A stretch of DNA of 64,000 nt from Puccinia triticina (taxonomy: Eukaryota; Basidiomycota; Pucciniomycetes; Pucciniales; Pucciniaceae), in NCBI RefSeq assembly GCF_026914185.1, contig NC_070561.1, positions 7,006,001 to 7,070,000 on the forward strand, written 5' to 3'. The notes below the pieces were generated by a model, which ran no database searches, was not told where the DNA came from, and saw only the letters and a program-made list of their open reading frames with translations. The translations under genes were made by a program, and so were the position numbers. This document shows, piece after piece, positions 10,017-22,501 of the stretch; within the stretch, counting starts at the first letter, position 1; every line of letters starts with the position of its first letter.

Positions 10017-10861
10017 TGTCAGCCTTAGAGTCAATGCAGTTGACCTAAAACTGCCTTTTATCTCCATTTTATACCCAAATGTGTTTATATCTTTTCAACC
10101 TTAAGACTTAAGGTTGTTTTGACTTCAGATTCTGCTTTCACATGCAATTTTGACCGTAGTGTCCACTGATTACTTTTCAATATCTCTGCTCCTTCATAGA
10201 TTTTGTGATTTGTGCCACACATATCCGCAGCAGCGCCATGTAGGAGCACCTGAGCGCTCCAAACCACATGTACATGTGTGATTATGTCATCGAACTTTGA
10301 AAATTTTTGAAGTCAGGATCACCCATGCAGGCTGCAGCTGGAGGATACACAGACTTCAGCAGACCAGAACCACACCCCAGATAACCCAGGATCATCACCA
10401 AAGAGATTACCATGCTCCCCTACCGTCACAGGCGCCTAGGATATTGACAGTAAGTAAACTCTTTCACTGAGACTTGCTTATCCAGAGTGAAACTCTGTTG
10501 CTCTTGATTGTTTCTTCTTTTCTTTCACTCTTTCAATCATCAAAGATCAAAAGGTTGTCTCTGATTAAGACCTATAAAGTCAGAGCAGAGTAGTAACCCT
10601 ACTTCTGAATCCCACCAACGTTTCCTTGTTGTGAGTGGAGACTGTTGCACTCTTTTTGGCCTGGCACAGCTGGCATCCAACTTTTCCAGGTTGAGAATAG
10701 CCCAGATCAATTAATAAAGACTTAAAGTCTAGGCCTGATCTTCTCTTTCTCTCTCTTTCTCTTCCTCTCTCTCAGTTTGTATTTCTTTATCCCAAGAAAT
10801 CCAAACTATTCCCCCCTCTTTTTCTTGTGTCCTGCTGTCACATAAGAGACACAGGCTCACA
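10017..10861 (+). mobile_element. Ty3/Gypsy LTR (family G, copy C, 5' LTR)
   Basis: It starts TGTCAGCCTTAGAGTC and ends CAGGCTCACA, followed by ATTGGGGGCCTCATCGGGA, the same primer-site context as the two complete family-G elements. It carries the conserved ATATTGACAGTAAGTAA motif found in every family-G LTR here, a good match to a 5' splice site. The 845-bp length agrees with the other copies (825-968 bp). Confidence 0.85.
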
Positions 10862-11104
10862 ATTGGGGGCCTCATCGGGAAATATCCTCCCTTTTTCATA
10901 CTTCTAGACTGCTTAAAAGCTAAGGACTGATCCTCCTGATTAAATAAAACAATAAATTCACAAAATTAGAAAAATCACTTAAAATAAATTCTTTCTACAT
11001 ATCCTACTAACGTCAAAATTCTTCCTAAACAACTCCAAATTGGTTCTATATTGATAAAATCCCTAACTGAACCCCTGAATTTTTTTTTTACGTCCCTTGT
11101 ACTC

Positions 11105-11215
11105 GTGAAAGTGCAGAACTGCAACTCTTCCACGGAACTCTTTATCCCATTGTTGGACTTATCCTCTCTTGAACCCTCTATATCCTTTGATCAAGAAGAG
11201 ATAGAAAAGATCGGT
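11105..11215 (+). pseudogene. Conserved upstream coding block 1, copy C
   Basis: This 111-nt block reads VKVQNCNSS...DQEEIEKIG and aligns without gaps to 28863-28973 (+) and 48815-48705 (-). Several differences fall at third codon positions. The expected donor GT is followed by CTGC rather than A, so splicing may be weak here. The second upstream block is largely deleted in this copy. The leader from 10862 to 11417 contains no ATG. Confidence 0.45.
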
Positions 11216-11417
11216 GTCTGCTCAAAAGATTCCTCTGCTTCTCATCTGTAATTGCCAATACTGACCAAGAAAATTGATTGAGTGCAGCAGGACAGCGCAG
11301 AAGAAGATATAACCAAAAAAAGAAGGGAAAAACCTACTAAGACCTGAAGCACCTCATACTTTAAACTCTACAGATCCAAAGCTTGAAACTGAAACTACCT
11401 GATCATTATTACCCTCC

Positions 11418-11946
11418 ATGCCTCCCCATCTCAGAAATGGACGCAATCTCTCAGCAGAGCAACACCTCCTCCATTGTCTTAGCCCCACTGACAAAGAGCG
11501 GCTTTCAAGAGCTCAAGTCGGCGTTGCCGCCGCAAGAAGAGAATTTCCTATAGCTAACAGAGAGGGAGACCTAGACCCCGGACACAGGGATCCTACTGGC
11601 TCTCTACCAATCAATAGAGAAGTTGATAGATCTAGCTTTGAACCGGTCTACTCCTGTCCCTTGTCCAACCAACAGAGAGAAGCTGCGCCCAACGGGCACT
11701 ACGCCAGCAAAGAATCAACAGCCCCCACCGCCTACCAACCACAAGGGATTAAGGCCCACAGCTCCACTAGCTATTGCCCTCGTTCCGCTCATTCCAATCC
11801 CATGCCAGGAGGATACTTCTGGCCCAATGGAAGTGATACCAGAGGGCCAGGAAACTCTAGAATTGATCAACGTGATCAAAGAGTTCAATATGTTATTTTG
11901 CACTCAGGAAGCGCAGAACACCAGGTAAATGAGAATCCTCCTCTCC
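11418..11946 (+). pseudogene. Gag N-terminal fragment, Gypsy copy C
   Basis: It starts [15 protein letters not shown], matching the Gag-Pol starts at 29382 and 48268, and remains open up to an abrupt join with a minus-orientation family-G LTR at 11947. Capsid, protease, RT and integrase are absent. The N-terminal segment has no recognisable domain; in the complete copies it precedes the capsid-like region by several hundred residues. Confidence 0.8.
11437..11928 (+). pseudogene. Overlapping +1-frame ORF, copy C (decayed)
   Basis: An ATG lies 19 nt after the Gag ATG, as in the other two copies, in the context AGAAATGG. The frame carries two TAG stops near 11550-11575 but then stays open to 11928. 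It shows LALNRSTPVP, SGPMEVIPE and QEAQNT, matching [12 protein letters not shown] and REAQN/RETQN in the intact versions. That a decaying copy still shows this frame supports a real, formerly coding ORF. Confidence 0.6.
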
Positions 11947-12880
11947 TGTGAGCCTGAGTCTCTATAGTGACAGCAGGACACAAGAAAGAAGAGGGGAATA
12001 TTTGGATTTCTTTGGATAAAGAAAATACAAATATGAGAGAGAGAGGGAAAGAGAGAGAGAAACTGAGCAGATTCAAGATAAGCAGATATTCAAGGTTATT
12101 CTGGTGGGAATGCACGTCCACTGGCAATGCTACCTCTTCAGAAGAGTGCTGCCAAGCTGTGCTAGAGAGTGCTACAGCCTCCTCTCACCAAAGAAACATG
12201 GAGGGCTTCTGGATTAGACAAGTTTAATCCAGCCACAATTTTTTAGCTTCCTTCTGGATAGTCAAGGTTCTTTAATGGGAAACCTATGTGGTTTGTTTCT
12301 TGCAAAAACCACAGAAAAAGAATGATTTTAAGCAGGGACAGCCCTGTGATCAAGGATGAGGCAAAGGCCAGTGAAGAAGAGCAGATCAAGCAAGAAACAG
12401 AGTTGTACCTCTGAGATAAACAAGGTTCAGTGAAAGAGGTTACTTACTGTCAATATCCTAGGCGCCTGTGACGGTAGGTATACTGGGAGTGTTGTAAACT
12501 CTTTGGAGGTGATCCTGGGGTTATCTGGGGTGTGTTTCTGGTGTGCTGAAGTCTGTAGATCCGACTCAGGCAAGGGGGATCCTGACTAAAAAAATTTTCA
12601 CAGTTTGCTTATGAAATTTACATATGTACATGTGGTTTGGCGCGCCTGGTAGCGCTGACACGTCACAACTGCGCAGACGCGCTACAACTCAATAACTCAG
12701 GGAAGGAGTAGATTTACAAAGAATTGGTAATTTGTAACTAGGGTCAAAATTGCATGAGGAAACAGAATATGAAGTCAAAACAAAGTTATCTCTTAAGATG
12801 AAAAGGATATGAAGTAATTCATATGTAAAAAGTAGAAAAAGGCAGACTTTAGGTCAGCTGAGTTGACTCTAAGGCTGACA
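11947..12880 (-). mobile_element. Ty3/Gypsy family-G LTR, minus orientation
   Basis: The plus strand shows TGTGAGCCTGAGTC at the left and CTAAGGCTGACA at the right, so this is a 934-bp family-G LTR in reverse. It directly follows the plus-orientation Gag fragment. The flanks (TCTCC and ACAGA) do not match, so this is not a clean insertion and probably marks recombination between family members. Confidence 0.8.
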
Positions 12881-13148
12881 ACAGATAAATACATAATCAA
12901 GAAGGCTAAAATCACTCTAGATAAATAACCCCATCAGCATCTGGAATAATTAGTACTATTACATCATCCAGTCTAGTCACCCCAACTGAAGAGTACATAG
13001 TTTAGCCTGAAGAATATTCTAGTGAAACCCCAGCCACAACAATGGGCCTTTACTATACAGATATTGGTATAGCATAGTTATTGTATTGTTTTTGGTCCAA
13101 TAACAGTACTGTTATTTCCATTGTTTGTAATGAATTTTTAATACTATA

Positions 13149-13973
13149 TGTGAGCCTGAGTCTCTTAGGTGACAGCAGGACACAAGAAAAAGGGGGACAC
13201 TGATTGAATTCCTTGGGATAAAGAAATACAAGCAGTGGAGAGAAGAGGAATAGAAGAGAGAAACTGAGAAGAGAGAAACTTGATCTGTTTGAATTATGAT
13301 TTAATATGGGCCAAGCTCTACCTGGAAAAGTAGGCTGCCAACTGTGCTAGAGATGCAACAGTCTCCACTCACACCAAGGAAACGGTGGTGGGATTCAGAA
13401 GTAGGTTGACTACTCTGCTCTGGTTTTAAAGGTCTTAACAAGAGATAACCTGTGGATCTTTTGTAGCAGAAGAGAGAAACAGAAGCAGGGAGAGAGCAGT
13501 CAAGAGCAACAGAGTTTCCTCTGAGATAAACAAGGTCAGTAGAAGAGGGTACTTACTGTCAATATCCTGTAGTGATACTGGGAGTGAAGTGGCCTCTGGT
13601 TAGTGATCCTGGGTGTCTCTGGGGTATGGTTCTGGTGTGCTGAAGTCTGTAGATCCTCCTCAGGCTGTGGGGGATCCTGAATTCGAAAATTTTTAGAGTT
13701 TGCTTACATAATTACATATGTACAAGTGGTTGGCGCGCCTGGTAGCGCTGCCACGTCACAACTGCGCATGCGCGCCATAACTCAAGAACTCAGGGAAGGA
13801 GTAGAGTTACAAAGAAGTGATAAGTTGTAACTAGGGTTAAAATTGCATGGGAAAACAGAATATGAAGTCAAAACAAAGTTATCTCTTAAGATGAAAAAGA
13901 TATGAAGTAATTCATATGTAAAAAGGTAGAAAAGGCAGCTTTTAGGTCAGCTGTGTTGACTCTAAGGCTGACA
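13149..13973 (-). mobile_element. Solo family-G LTR, TSD CTATA
   Basis: An 825-bp LTR in reverse orientation (TGTGAGCC...AAGGCTGACA on the plus strand). It is flanked by CTATA at 13144-13148 and 13974-13978. The 5-bp duplication and absence of internal sequence make it a classic solo LTR. Confidence 0.85.
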
Positions 13974-13978
13974 CTATA

Positions 13979-14534
13979 TATATCCAATTGCATGAGGTTT
14001 TTTTATTTTTTGAAAATACTATATCCAAATGAAGGAAGAAATAAAAAAAATCTCAATACTATACTGGCCAGATGTGGCCAGTACCACTAATCAGTAGGGA
14101 TGAAACTCTATCTATTTCTTGGGCTTTGGAATCAGAGCACCCAAAGCCTTTCCGGCCTCAGCAAAGTCCCCTGAGAGGGGAAAATCCTCACAAAGCCACA
14201 TAAGGCTGCTGGAGGATTTTGAAGTAGTTGAAGGGAACAGACAACCACGTCTGGAGCCACAGAGAACAATCTCTCAACAGAACAAGACCTACCCGGTGTT
14301 CCTAAATCAGCCCTTGCTATTACCTCAAGGACCAGGTACGTAGCATGGTTTGCCTGTACAATCATCAGGAGCCCACATGTCATTGCATTATGTTTACACC
14401 TGGTTAAGTGCGTTATTGCAGTAACCAGGGGCAAAAAAAGTTACTATACCTGTATTTTTTGTTTCAGAGAAAAACCACAGAATACTATACTGGCCACTTG
14501 CAGCAAGGGCCAATACTAGTACAGTTATTAGTAT
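13979..14534. other. No gene recognised
   Basis: A 74-codon ORF at 14119-14343 ends near a possible splice donor (CCAG|GTACGT), but its translation is not recognisable. The rest is low-complexity AT-rich sequence with scattered ACTATACTGGCC and CAATAC...GTATTG motifs. Confidence 0.35.
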
Positions 14535-14808
14535 TGTTGAGCTAGACCTCTAGCCCTCTCTACAGATGCTACATACCTGTTACACAGGTGTCACACATAG
14601 TGGACTATACCTGAGGAACTGCTGGTGACAGAATGGATTCCTCATCCATTCTGCTCACTACTCACTTGTCCCTCAGGCATAGTCCCATCTCTTTTTCCTT
14701 TCTCATTCTCTCTGACTGTTCTCTCTCATGTATTCCATTGACTAATGCAATAATGATCCATTCTGCTCACTACTCACTCGTCCCTCAGACCCCTTGTCTC
14801 GCTCATCA
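14535..14808 (+). mobile_element. Probable 5' LTR of the Copia element
   Basis: It starts TGTTGAGCTAGACC and ends CGCTCATCA, immediately followed by GGTTATGAGCTCC, which fits a Copia primer site. It contains two copies of CCATTCTGCTCACTACTCAC. The matching 3' LTR is not visible because the 3' side is replaced by the hAT element, so the boundaries rest on the terminal dinucleotides and primer site only. Confidence 0.5.
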
Positions 14809-14821
14809 GGTTATGAGCTCC
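14809..14821 (+). other. Copia primer binding site
   Basis: GGTTATGAGCTCC directly follows the LTR end. A GGTTATGAGC-type primer site is, as I recall, common in fungal Copia elements. I cannot verify the tRNA match here. Confidence 0.45.
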
Positions 14822-14913
14822 ATTTAGCCTCCAGCTAATAAGACGCAATTTCAAGGTCAATCAGGCACGACGTGAATTAGGTTGGATCGCCTATTCACAA
14901 TCTCTCAGTTCTC

Positions 14914-17900
14914 ATGTCAACTGATCGCGGGAGCAACCCAACAAAAGACCCTCCTGCTCATCTCACCCTTGACGTTAAGCCGACCATGTCCACCTCTTCC
15001 CCAAAAATCTCTACGGCACGACTCCCGATACTCGAAGCTCCAGGCCCACAATCGAATTATCTCGACTGGAAGCTTGTGGTGAACCAAGTGTTCAAATCGG
15101 CTAAGGTCCGCTACGTCCTTACCGCCATGGAACCGGCTGCTCGGCCGGCCAATTGGGAAGACAACAACAACACCGTTTGCGCCATCCTAGTCCAAATTGT
15201 CGATTGAAGCAATCTTCGCTACTTTCGTGAACACGCCGACGATGCGGCAGGCTTGTGGGGAGCACTCTCCACGGCGCATGAAGACTCATCCACCGGTGGT
15301 AGAGTCTACTGGATCCAAAAGCTCGTCAATACGCGGATGGAAGGCGACAACATCGATGCTCATATCGACTCGTTAGCTCAGTCACACGAGCGACTTAATT
15401 CCCTCGTCACGCCATAAAAACCACTCACCCTGGACGATGTTCACACGGCTGCCCTCCTAAGTTCCATCCCTCCTGATTGGATTCATTGTGTATCTGCTTT
15501 GATGAATCAAGAAGGAGTAAAAACCGAGACAATCGTCAAAGCTCTAAAAAACGAAGCCATTCGTCGAGAGTCTCAGGACAATATTATCTTGGTTTCCTCG
15601 ATAAAACCCAAACCGGTCAAATCAACCCAACCCCTTGCCAAAGGCAAATCGCGCGAGGACGAGACATCCAAACCACAACGGTGCCTCCTTTGCAACAGCG
15701 ACACTCACAACCTCAACTCCTGTAACAACACGAGAAACCTAATACTCAAGCACAAAGCGGCCCAAAAGGCTCGCTGGAAGGCTTCCCAACCGGATACGCC
15801 GGCCCCTTCCAAACCACACACCCGCGCTGGTCGAACGACTGCCGCTCCCCCGACTACTTATGCCAAAGTTGAAGCTGGGGAAGACGAATCGGACTACTTG
15901 GGATCGAACGGTGTCACCGCAAGGAGCGCCATAGTCTCTCTCTCTATTCCTTCGAACTCGCGAGCGTCTGGTGACCCAAATCTGGATTCGGGATGTTCTA
16001 TGTCGATGACACCCGATCTTAAGTCAGTTGAAAATCCGATTCCAGACAACACGCCAGTGCATCTAGCCGATGACTCGGTAGTCGAATCCTCGCATAAAGG
16101 CTTGTTGCAGCTTCCCATCGACGGTTCCACGTCCGTTAAAGCGCTGGTAGTTCCATCACTTCACGAACCCCTTCTCTCAATTGCGAACCTCTGCAACAAA
16201 GGATTAACTGTCATCTTCAAGAAATGTTTGTGCGACATCTTTTGGTCAACAGATCTCGAATGCACCGGCACACTGGCTGGCAGGGGATATCGTCGGGGAA
16301 ACCTGTACTATCTCCCATCCAACCCAGTGAGCCGCTGTTCATCTGTTGCGACTTCCCTTCCATATTCTGACTCTTCTCTTCTCAGATATCACATCCAATT
16401 CTCACACTTAGGTCTTAAAGCACTCAAGCTGCTTCTCAAACTAAACAACATCACCCCCTCTATTTCCAACGACATCGACGTCCAGCAATGCCCAATATGC
16501 GTTCAAACTAAGATGCACCGTCGACCTTTCCGATCTCGTTCTCTTTACCGTTCTTCTAAACCTGGCGAACTCATACACTGCGACATTGCTTCGTACGAGG
16601 TCAATTCACGTGAAGGATATAAATACTTCATCACTTTCGTGGATGATTACTCAAAATCCCTCACCGTCTACCCAATGAAAAACAAATCCAACTCCTTTTC
16701 CTGCTTCAAAATCTATCGAGCATTCTTTGAAAAAAACGGCCTACACACGATCCAAGCTCACCGGACCGACAACGGTGGCGAGTACATGTCACACAAATTC
16801 AACTCCTATCTCACCGCTTCCGGTATCAAGCATGATCCAGGCCCTCCACACTCCCCTCAACTAAACGGCGTAGCTGAACGGACAAACCGCACCATCCACA
16901 ACTTTGTCCAATCCTCGCTACTGACCGCACACCTCCCCAAATCCTTCTGGGTAGATGCCCACCACCATTCCCTTTTTGCATACAATTCCTTTCCTTGCCA
17001 CACTCCAGCAGGATTCAAATCCCCCAATTCCATCCTCAATCTCCCTCCCGCAAACTTATCCATCATTTGCCCGTTCGGATGCCTCACCTGGTACAAAGTC
17101 CCAGAACCCGACCGCAACAAACTCAACCCTAAAGCTTGTTCTTCCATTCTTCTCTCACACCTCACAGACGGGAATGGATACCGCTTATGGGACTTGGATA
17201 AGCAATCGGTCATCAAATCAAGAGACATTGTTTTTGTCAAACAAGTATTTCCGTACGGCTTGCCACTGTCTTCTTCTCCGAAACAATTGTCTATAGAAAT
17301 CTCTTGGCCGATTGCGACACAACCTCCTCTCACTCCCCTCTATCCCCCTTCTCTCACTCCCTCCCCTTCTCCCACCCCGATCAAAGAGGATAAAGACACG
17401 TCCCCGTCACCACCGGTTCATCATCTGTCAACGACTTGTCCTTTATCTCTCTCCCTGATCTTCCTCCCCTTCCAGAATCACCTCCCGCTTCTTCTCCCCC
17501 TGCCAATCTTCCACAACGTAAATCTTCTCGCCAGCGTAAGCCTCCAGATTGTCTTGGACAATGGGCAAAACCCATCAATGTTGAGGCTGATCTTGACACT
17601 CCTAAAACTTGGTGACAGGTCCTGAAATCACCCAGCAAGGCGCGCTGGTTGAAAGCAGCTGAAGATAAATTTGCCTCGCTCCTGGGCATGCAAACGTGGA
17701 GGTTGGTTCCCCGTCCCGCAAAACAAAAAATCATTAAATCTAAATGGGTGTTTAAAATCAAACGCCGCCCTGACCACACAATTCAAAAACTCAAAGCTTG
17801 TCTAGTTGCCATGGGATACTCCCAAATGCAAGGCATTGATTACGACGAAGTTTTCTCTCCAACCCTCCGACTTGAAACACTGCGACTTATTCTCACTCTA

Positions 17901-18887
17901 CTTGGCAGCTGCAACTGGAAAGGCCAACAAGTCGACTTCAAAACCGCCTTCTTGAAGGGACACCTCAAAACCCCCGTGTTCATGGAACAACCACCGGAAT
18001 TTGAGGATTCCCAGCATCCTGATTGGGTTTGCGAGGTCAACCAATCACTCTACGGTCTCAAACAGTCGCCCTGTCAGTGGAACATTGAGTTACACAAAGC
18101 ACTACTTGATCTCGGACTCACCAATTCCGCCTATGATCCAACACTCTATTTTAAGATTCAAGCGGGCCAACTGGTTGGTGCTCTTACTACCCATGTCGAT
18201 GATCTGGCCATTGTTGGTGATCCCTCCTTTGTCAACACTCTTATCTCAGCAGTTGGATAGCGGTTTGTTATTGGGGAAGACGAGGAACTAAACCATTTGC
18301 TGTCTATCAAAATCACCCGCGACAAACCAAACCAGCATGTCTTCCTCAACCAATCACATTACATCGAGGAAATTTGTGACTGTTTTCTGGAGGGTAACCC
18401 CCATTCCGTTTCTACTCCCACAGACTCCTATTTCAAAAACCTAACTCACCGATCTCCCTCTGACCCATTGTCACCCGGCCCATATCCACAAATCATTGGT
18501 TCCCTGCTCTGGATCTCTCAATGCACCCGTCCCGACATATCCTTTGCGGTCAACCAACTGTCTCAGTATCTCCGTGATCCCTCCCTGTCTAATTGGTACG
18601 GCGCCGTGCGCATTCTCAACTACCTAGTAACAACCAAAGATCTGAAACTTTGGCTGGGCAGATCTCTCAAATGTTCTGGGTACTCTGATTCTGACTGGGC
18701 TGAAGACCGCAACAATCAACGGTCAACGTCGGCCTACACATATTGCATCAGTGATGGATCAATCTCATGGAAGTCCCAAAAGCAAGCAACGGTTTCACTT
18801 TCAAGCACCAAAGCCAAATATAAAGCCTTGTCAGACTTATGCAAGGAATGACTATGGCTACGACATCTTCTCACCAAACTCCATCTC
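14914..18887 (+). pseudogene. Ty1/Copia Gag-Pol, degenerate
   Basis: One reading path encodes Gag (from ATG 14914), a CX2CX4HX4C zinc knuckle (CLLCNSDTHNLNSC, near 15680), a protease with LDSGCS (near 15985), integrase (His/Cys finger near 16390-16510; IHCDIAS, TDNGGEY and the GVAERTNRT glutamate), then RT with YGLKQSP and HVDDL (near 18195) and RNase H ending SSTKAKYKALSDLCKE. Breaks: TGA at 15205 and TAA near 15415 in Gag, a frameshift near 17410 in the linker (intact in the minus-strand fragment at 9040-9785), TAG at 18258 and TGA at 18849. The last RNase H residues (LWLRHLLTKL) run into the hAT end at 18888, and no 3' LTR follows. It is inactive. Confidence 0.9.
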
Positions 18888-18905
18888 TAGAGCTGGTCAA
18901 AACAA

Positions 18906-19052
18906 ACCCGTTGCGGGTACCCTGTATCCGTTGGCGGGTACCAGCTGCCTGCGAGCGGATACCCGCCAGCGGGTGCGGGTGCGGGTGCGGATGTGTGAGA
19001 TTCTGCCAAAAACCAAGCGGGTATCCGGGTATTTTTTCCCACACCCGCTCAT
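18906..19052. repeat. Left subterminal GGGTACC / GCGGGT repeats of hAT
   Basis: Clustered GCGGGTACC and GCGGGTGCGGGTGCGGGTGC units precede a conserved stretch (GTGTGAGATTCTGCCAAAAA) and a further GCGGGTATCCGGG. Such clusters are candidate transposase-binding sites. The right end carries the same order of motifs. Confidence 0.6.
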
Positions 19053-19168
19053 GGATATAGCTGAGCTGTGCAGGCTGCGGACCACCCATCCTCCGACGCA
19101 GTCCGGGCTCGTACATATCAGATGGGATCCGATATATACGTGCACTCATTGACTTCAGCCAACAACCA

Positions 19169-22100
19169 ATGTCTCGATCACTTAAGCGGGCCCGACAGCA
19201 GTCGGCACAAGAAGACAAATCCCCATCCAACGACAAAGCCAAAGATGGCAAGACAACTGACCCAAGTAACACACCCGCGGGGAGCCAATCTACCGATGAG
19301 CTGCGTCTTGGTAAGATGATTGATAAAAGCTTATTTTTGATTTTTTGATTTTTTTGGTTTAAAAAAACACTCATTTTATAACTTGGTGCTCTTAGAACAT
19401 GCAAGGAAACTTGCACAGAATAAGATCAGTTCAGCCTACTCTTTGTACAACATGCCCAAGCTTTCCAATCAATTAGATAAGTATAACCGTTGTATGATTG
19501 CGTGGCCATGTAAGACGTGAGCTTTATTTTCCTTTTGTCTTGTAGGGTGACAAAAACTGACCATAGCTAGCTTAAATTTATACTTGCTAGATGTGGTAAA
19601 GCAATCAATCAACCGGCATATGACTCATTGTGCAGTAACCTCCTCACCCACGCCGGTTGATGTTTGAGGAAGCAAACTAAACCTGCAGGAAACAAGACTC
19701 TTGCTTCTCTCGGTGTTTCTGGAACCGGTGAAATCGACCCGCGAGAGGTGAATACTCTTGTTTTTGTAATCTGGCTCGTGTTTCCAGTCTAAAGGCATTT
19801 TTCTTTCTAGGTTTTGCAAAGATGCACGGTTTGGTGTGCTGAGGAAGCAAAACCTTTTTCCGCTTTGCAAGCCGCCAGCCTCAAGCGAATTCTGCATCCA
19901 TCTATTGCCAAGAATCTCCCTAGTTGAAAGATAGTCTCCGATGCAATTCACATGCTATATCTGTCCATTCAAGAGAAATTAAGTGATGAATTAAAGGTTG
20001 GCCTAATTTTTGGTTTTCTTTTATGTCGTTTTATCAGTTAATCAAGTACTGACTACAGCTCAAAAACCCACTTTCCAGCTGCACGCAGGCGCAATCTATT
20101 TAGGTGTTGATGCATGGCAATCACCAAACGGATTTGATATCTTCAGTGCAGTGATATACCGACGACGGCGCGGGTAATTTTAAATCAGAAGCAACACCTC
20201 TGGACTTTGTGCAGCTGAGCGAAAGGCACACAGGCGAATATCTAGCTAGCATGGTCCAGTGCATGGTTGAGAAGTTTGGATTAGAAGATTGGGTAAGAAC
20301 AAATTTCCAAAAAAATCAGATTCGTCTAATTATGTATTGCTAAAACAGTTTCTTACTCTGTCAGATCCATGGGATTGTTTCTGAAAATGCTTCAAACAAC
20401 GCAAAAATGATTTCCAAGCTGGGATTCCTCGGGTGGAAGCGGTTCCAGGGTGAGCCGCAGTGGATACGGTGCTTTGCGCACATCCTCAACCTGATTGTCA
20501 AGGCCATCCTTCAACCCTTTGGACGTCAAAAGAAAGGCATCGTGGGGGCTGAAGAGCTTGAAGATGAAGAATCCAGTGACAAAGAAGAACCCCAAAATCT
20601 TATTGAAAGGTGGGTCGTTCAAGTACAAGATATAGATATTGCTTAGATGTGAAATCAGCTCATTTTCATTATTTTTGCATTGCATTATCTTCAGCTTCCA
20701 ATCCCCGGATGATGATGAAGAATCCGATCAGGTAGATGCGGCCCCAGATGAGGGGGATGATGCCACCCTTCAGCCTGAGGATGAGCTCACTCTGGCTGAA
20801 ATCAAAGACCTGGAAGAAGAGTTGGACGGAGATTTGTATACTTCTGAATCGTGCCGTCGGTCCCTTGCAAATGTCAGCTCACGATTCTTTTAAATGACGC
20901 CTTGATGATTGCTTATAACAAATGAATTTCTTTTGTTCAGTTTTGTAGAATCACAACCAAATTGAAGAAGTCCCCCAACTCAAAAGTTAAGTTCATCCAA
21001 GTATGTAAAGAAAACAAGTGCGAGCAGCCTTCCAACATTGAGAGGGACGTACCAACGCATTGGAACTCAACATACAAGCAGCTCATGAGCATCGTTAGGT
21101 GCAAGGATGCAATGTAAGTGTTTCTTTTTTCATCATTCTCACTCTGGAGGACCAAGGTGAACGATTCCAACTTGGTTTTCATGGCAGTGTCATATGGCAG
21201 CGGGATAAGCAGTTTGGCACCCCGCGGAGCAACCATATACGCCAAGAGGACTTAGACTTGGCACATCATCTTGTTCAGATTCTGGAACCCTTTTACGAGT
21301 TCACACTTCAAATATCTACTGGTGCCTCAGCTCAAGTGGCCAAAGTTGTTGTCCTCATTGATCAAATCACTGCCAGCCTTTCTACCGTAATTGCAAACAA
21401 CAATGACATTTATCCTCCAGCATTACAAAATGCATGTCGTGCCGGGATTTGTCTCACAAATAAGTATTATTTGCTCACAGACTGTTCACCCATTTACCGG
21501 ATCGCAATGGGTTAGTCTTTTCATTGAGCCACATGTATTGTAACTTTTCTGTTTCATACTAACTTTGCTGAAACTTTGACTTGAAGTTCTGCACCCATCT
21601 TTCAAAGATGAATACTTCAAGCTCGCAAAATGGCCTCGGTCATGGATCAATGAGGCACTTGCTCTAACTCGCGAAATGTTTGATAAATGGTATAAGCCTA
21701 GGAAATCAGATCCAAATGTCATACCACCGCAAAAGGTACCAGCAAAGGTAACATTATTTCTTCTTCTAATCTAATAAAAGTGAATCTGCACTGAATCACT
21801 CTCCAGCCTCAAACTGGTGTCCTGGCAGGGCTAAGGGCTGCCGCTGTCGCAAGATCCGTTGACAGTTTATCCAACCCTGTGGACATATGGCTCTCAGGCG
21901 GGCTGGTTCTGCAAGATGGTGCACCAATCAATGGTCTGAAGTGGTGGGTTGAGCAGAAACGTTTGGGAAATACCCACCACGGTCTTTTACAGATGGCCCT
22001 TGATATATTAAGCTGCCCAGGTGAGTTTCACATTATCTTACATGTAAGTTTTGGAAGAGTTATCCATGCTGATTACTCCTGGTTTCTATACAGCAACAAC

Positions 22101-22329
22101 TGTAGATGTAGAGCGTACCTTCAAATTCGGCCGAGATTATGTGTCCACCAGGAGACACAGCCTCAGTGCGAAGTCAGTAAGTAGAGGGATGACCTTGTCG
22201 TTCTATTCAAAGAACAACAAGATCGCATCCCTGGCCCTCCACAAGTACATGACCAAACATACAAACAAGGGCAAAAAAGGTGTAAAGACCAGGGCAGAAG
22301 GCTCAAAAAATGTTGTACATATAGATTAA
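19169..22329 (+). pseudogene. hAT transposase, multi-exon, one nonsense codon
   Basis: Starts at ATG 19169 (MSRSLKRARQQ) and is interrupted by several GT-AG introns. Recognisable hAT segments in order: an N-terminal zinc-finger-like part (DKYNRCMIAWPC, AYDSLCSNLLTHAG), WCAEEAKPFSAL, the RNase H-like core (GAIYLGVDAWQSPNGFDIF near 20100; IHGIVSENASNNAKM and RCFAHILNLIV near 20370-20500), an acidic insertion, PTHWNSTYKQL near 21050, and the C-terminal dimerisation region (ATTVDVERTFKFGRDYVS, from about 22092) ending at TAA 22327-22329. A TGA follows THAG near 19660, in a TTGA context. The rest looks intact. It would cut and paste its own element; this copy needs read-through. Confidence 0.85.
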
Positions 22330-22373
22330 GATATTCAGCAATCAGAATCTGCCCGCCTTAGTTCATTTTAAGT

Positions 22374-22487
22374 GGCAGGTACCCGCAAATACCCGCAACG
22401 GGTAATGCCGATACCCGCTCCGCGGGTGCGGGTGCGGGTGCGGGTGTCTCATATTGGGCAAAAAATGCTGCGGGTACCCAGTTTCAA
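22374..22487. repeat. Right subterminal GGGTACC / GCGGGT repeats of hAT
   Basis: GGTACCCGCAAATACCCGC and (GCGGGT)4 are followed by GTGTCTCATATTGGGCAAAA and GCGGGTACCC. The block runs in the same direction as the left-end block rather than inverted, so the two ends are direct as well as partly inverted copies. Confidence 0.6.
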
Positions 22488-22501
22488 AGCAACAAACTCT
22501 A

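Larger units (their letters stand above)
18888..22501 (+). mobile_element. hAT DNA transposon
   Basis: The left end reads TAGAGCTGGTCAAAACAAAC and the right end, reversed, TAGAGTTTGTTGCTTTG, so the ends share TAGAG. Both subterminal regions are packed with GCGGGTACCCGC-like units and a (GCGGGT)n run. A multi-exon transposase lies between. The expected 8-bp duplication is not found (TCCATCTC versus GCGCTGAG), so one side has been lost or rearranged; the right side passes into a minisatellite, not back into Copia. Confidence 0.7.

Noticed and set aside
9074..10048. Plus-strand ORF of 324 codons
   Set aside because: It is antisense to the Copia fragment (9040-9785) and continues into the GCCCATG repeat.
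11947..12880. Interpretation as the 3' LTR of the Gypsy copy starting at 10017
   Set aside because: It is in the opposite orientation, so it cannot be the matching LTR; recombination is more likely.
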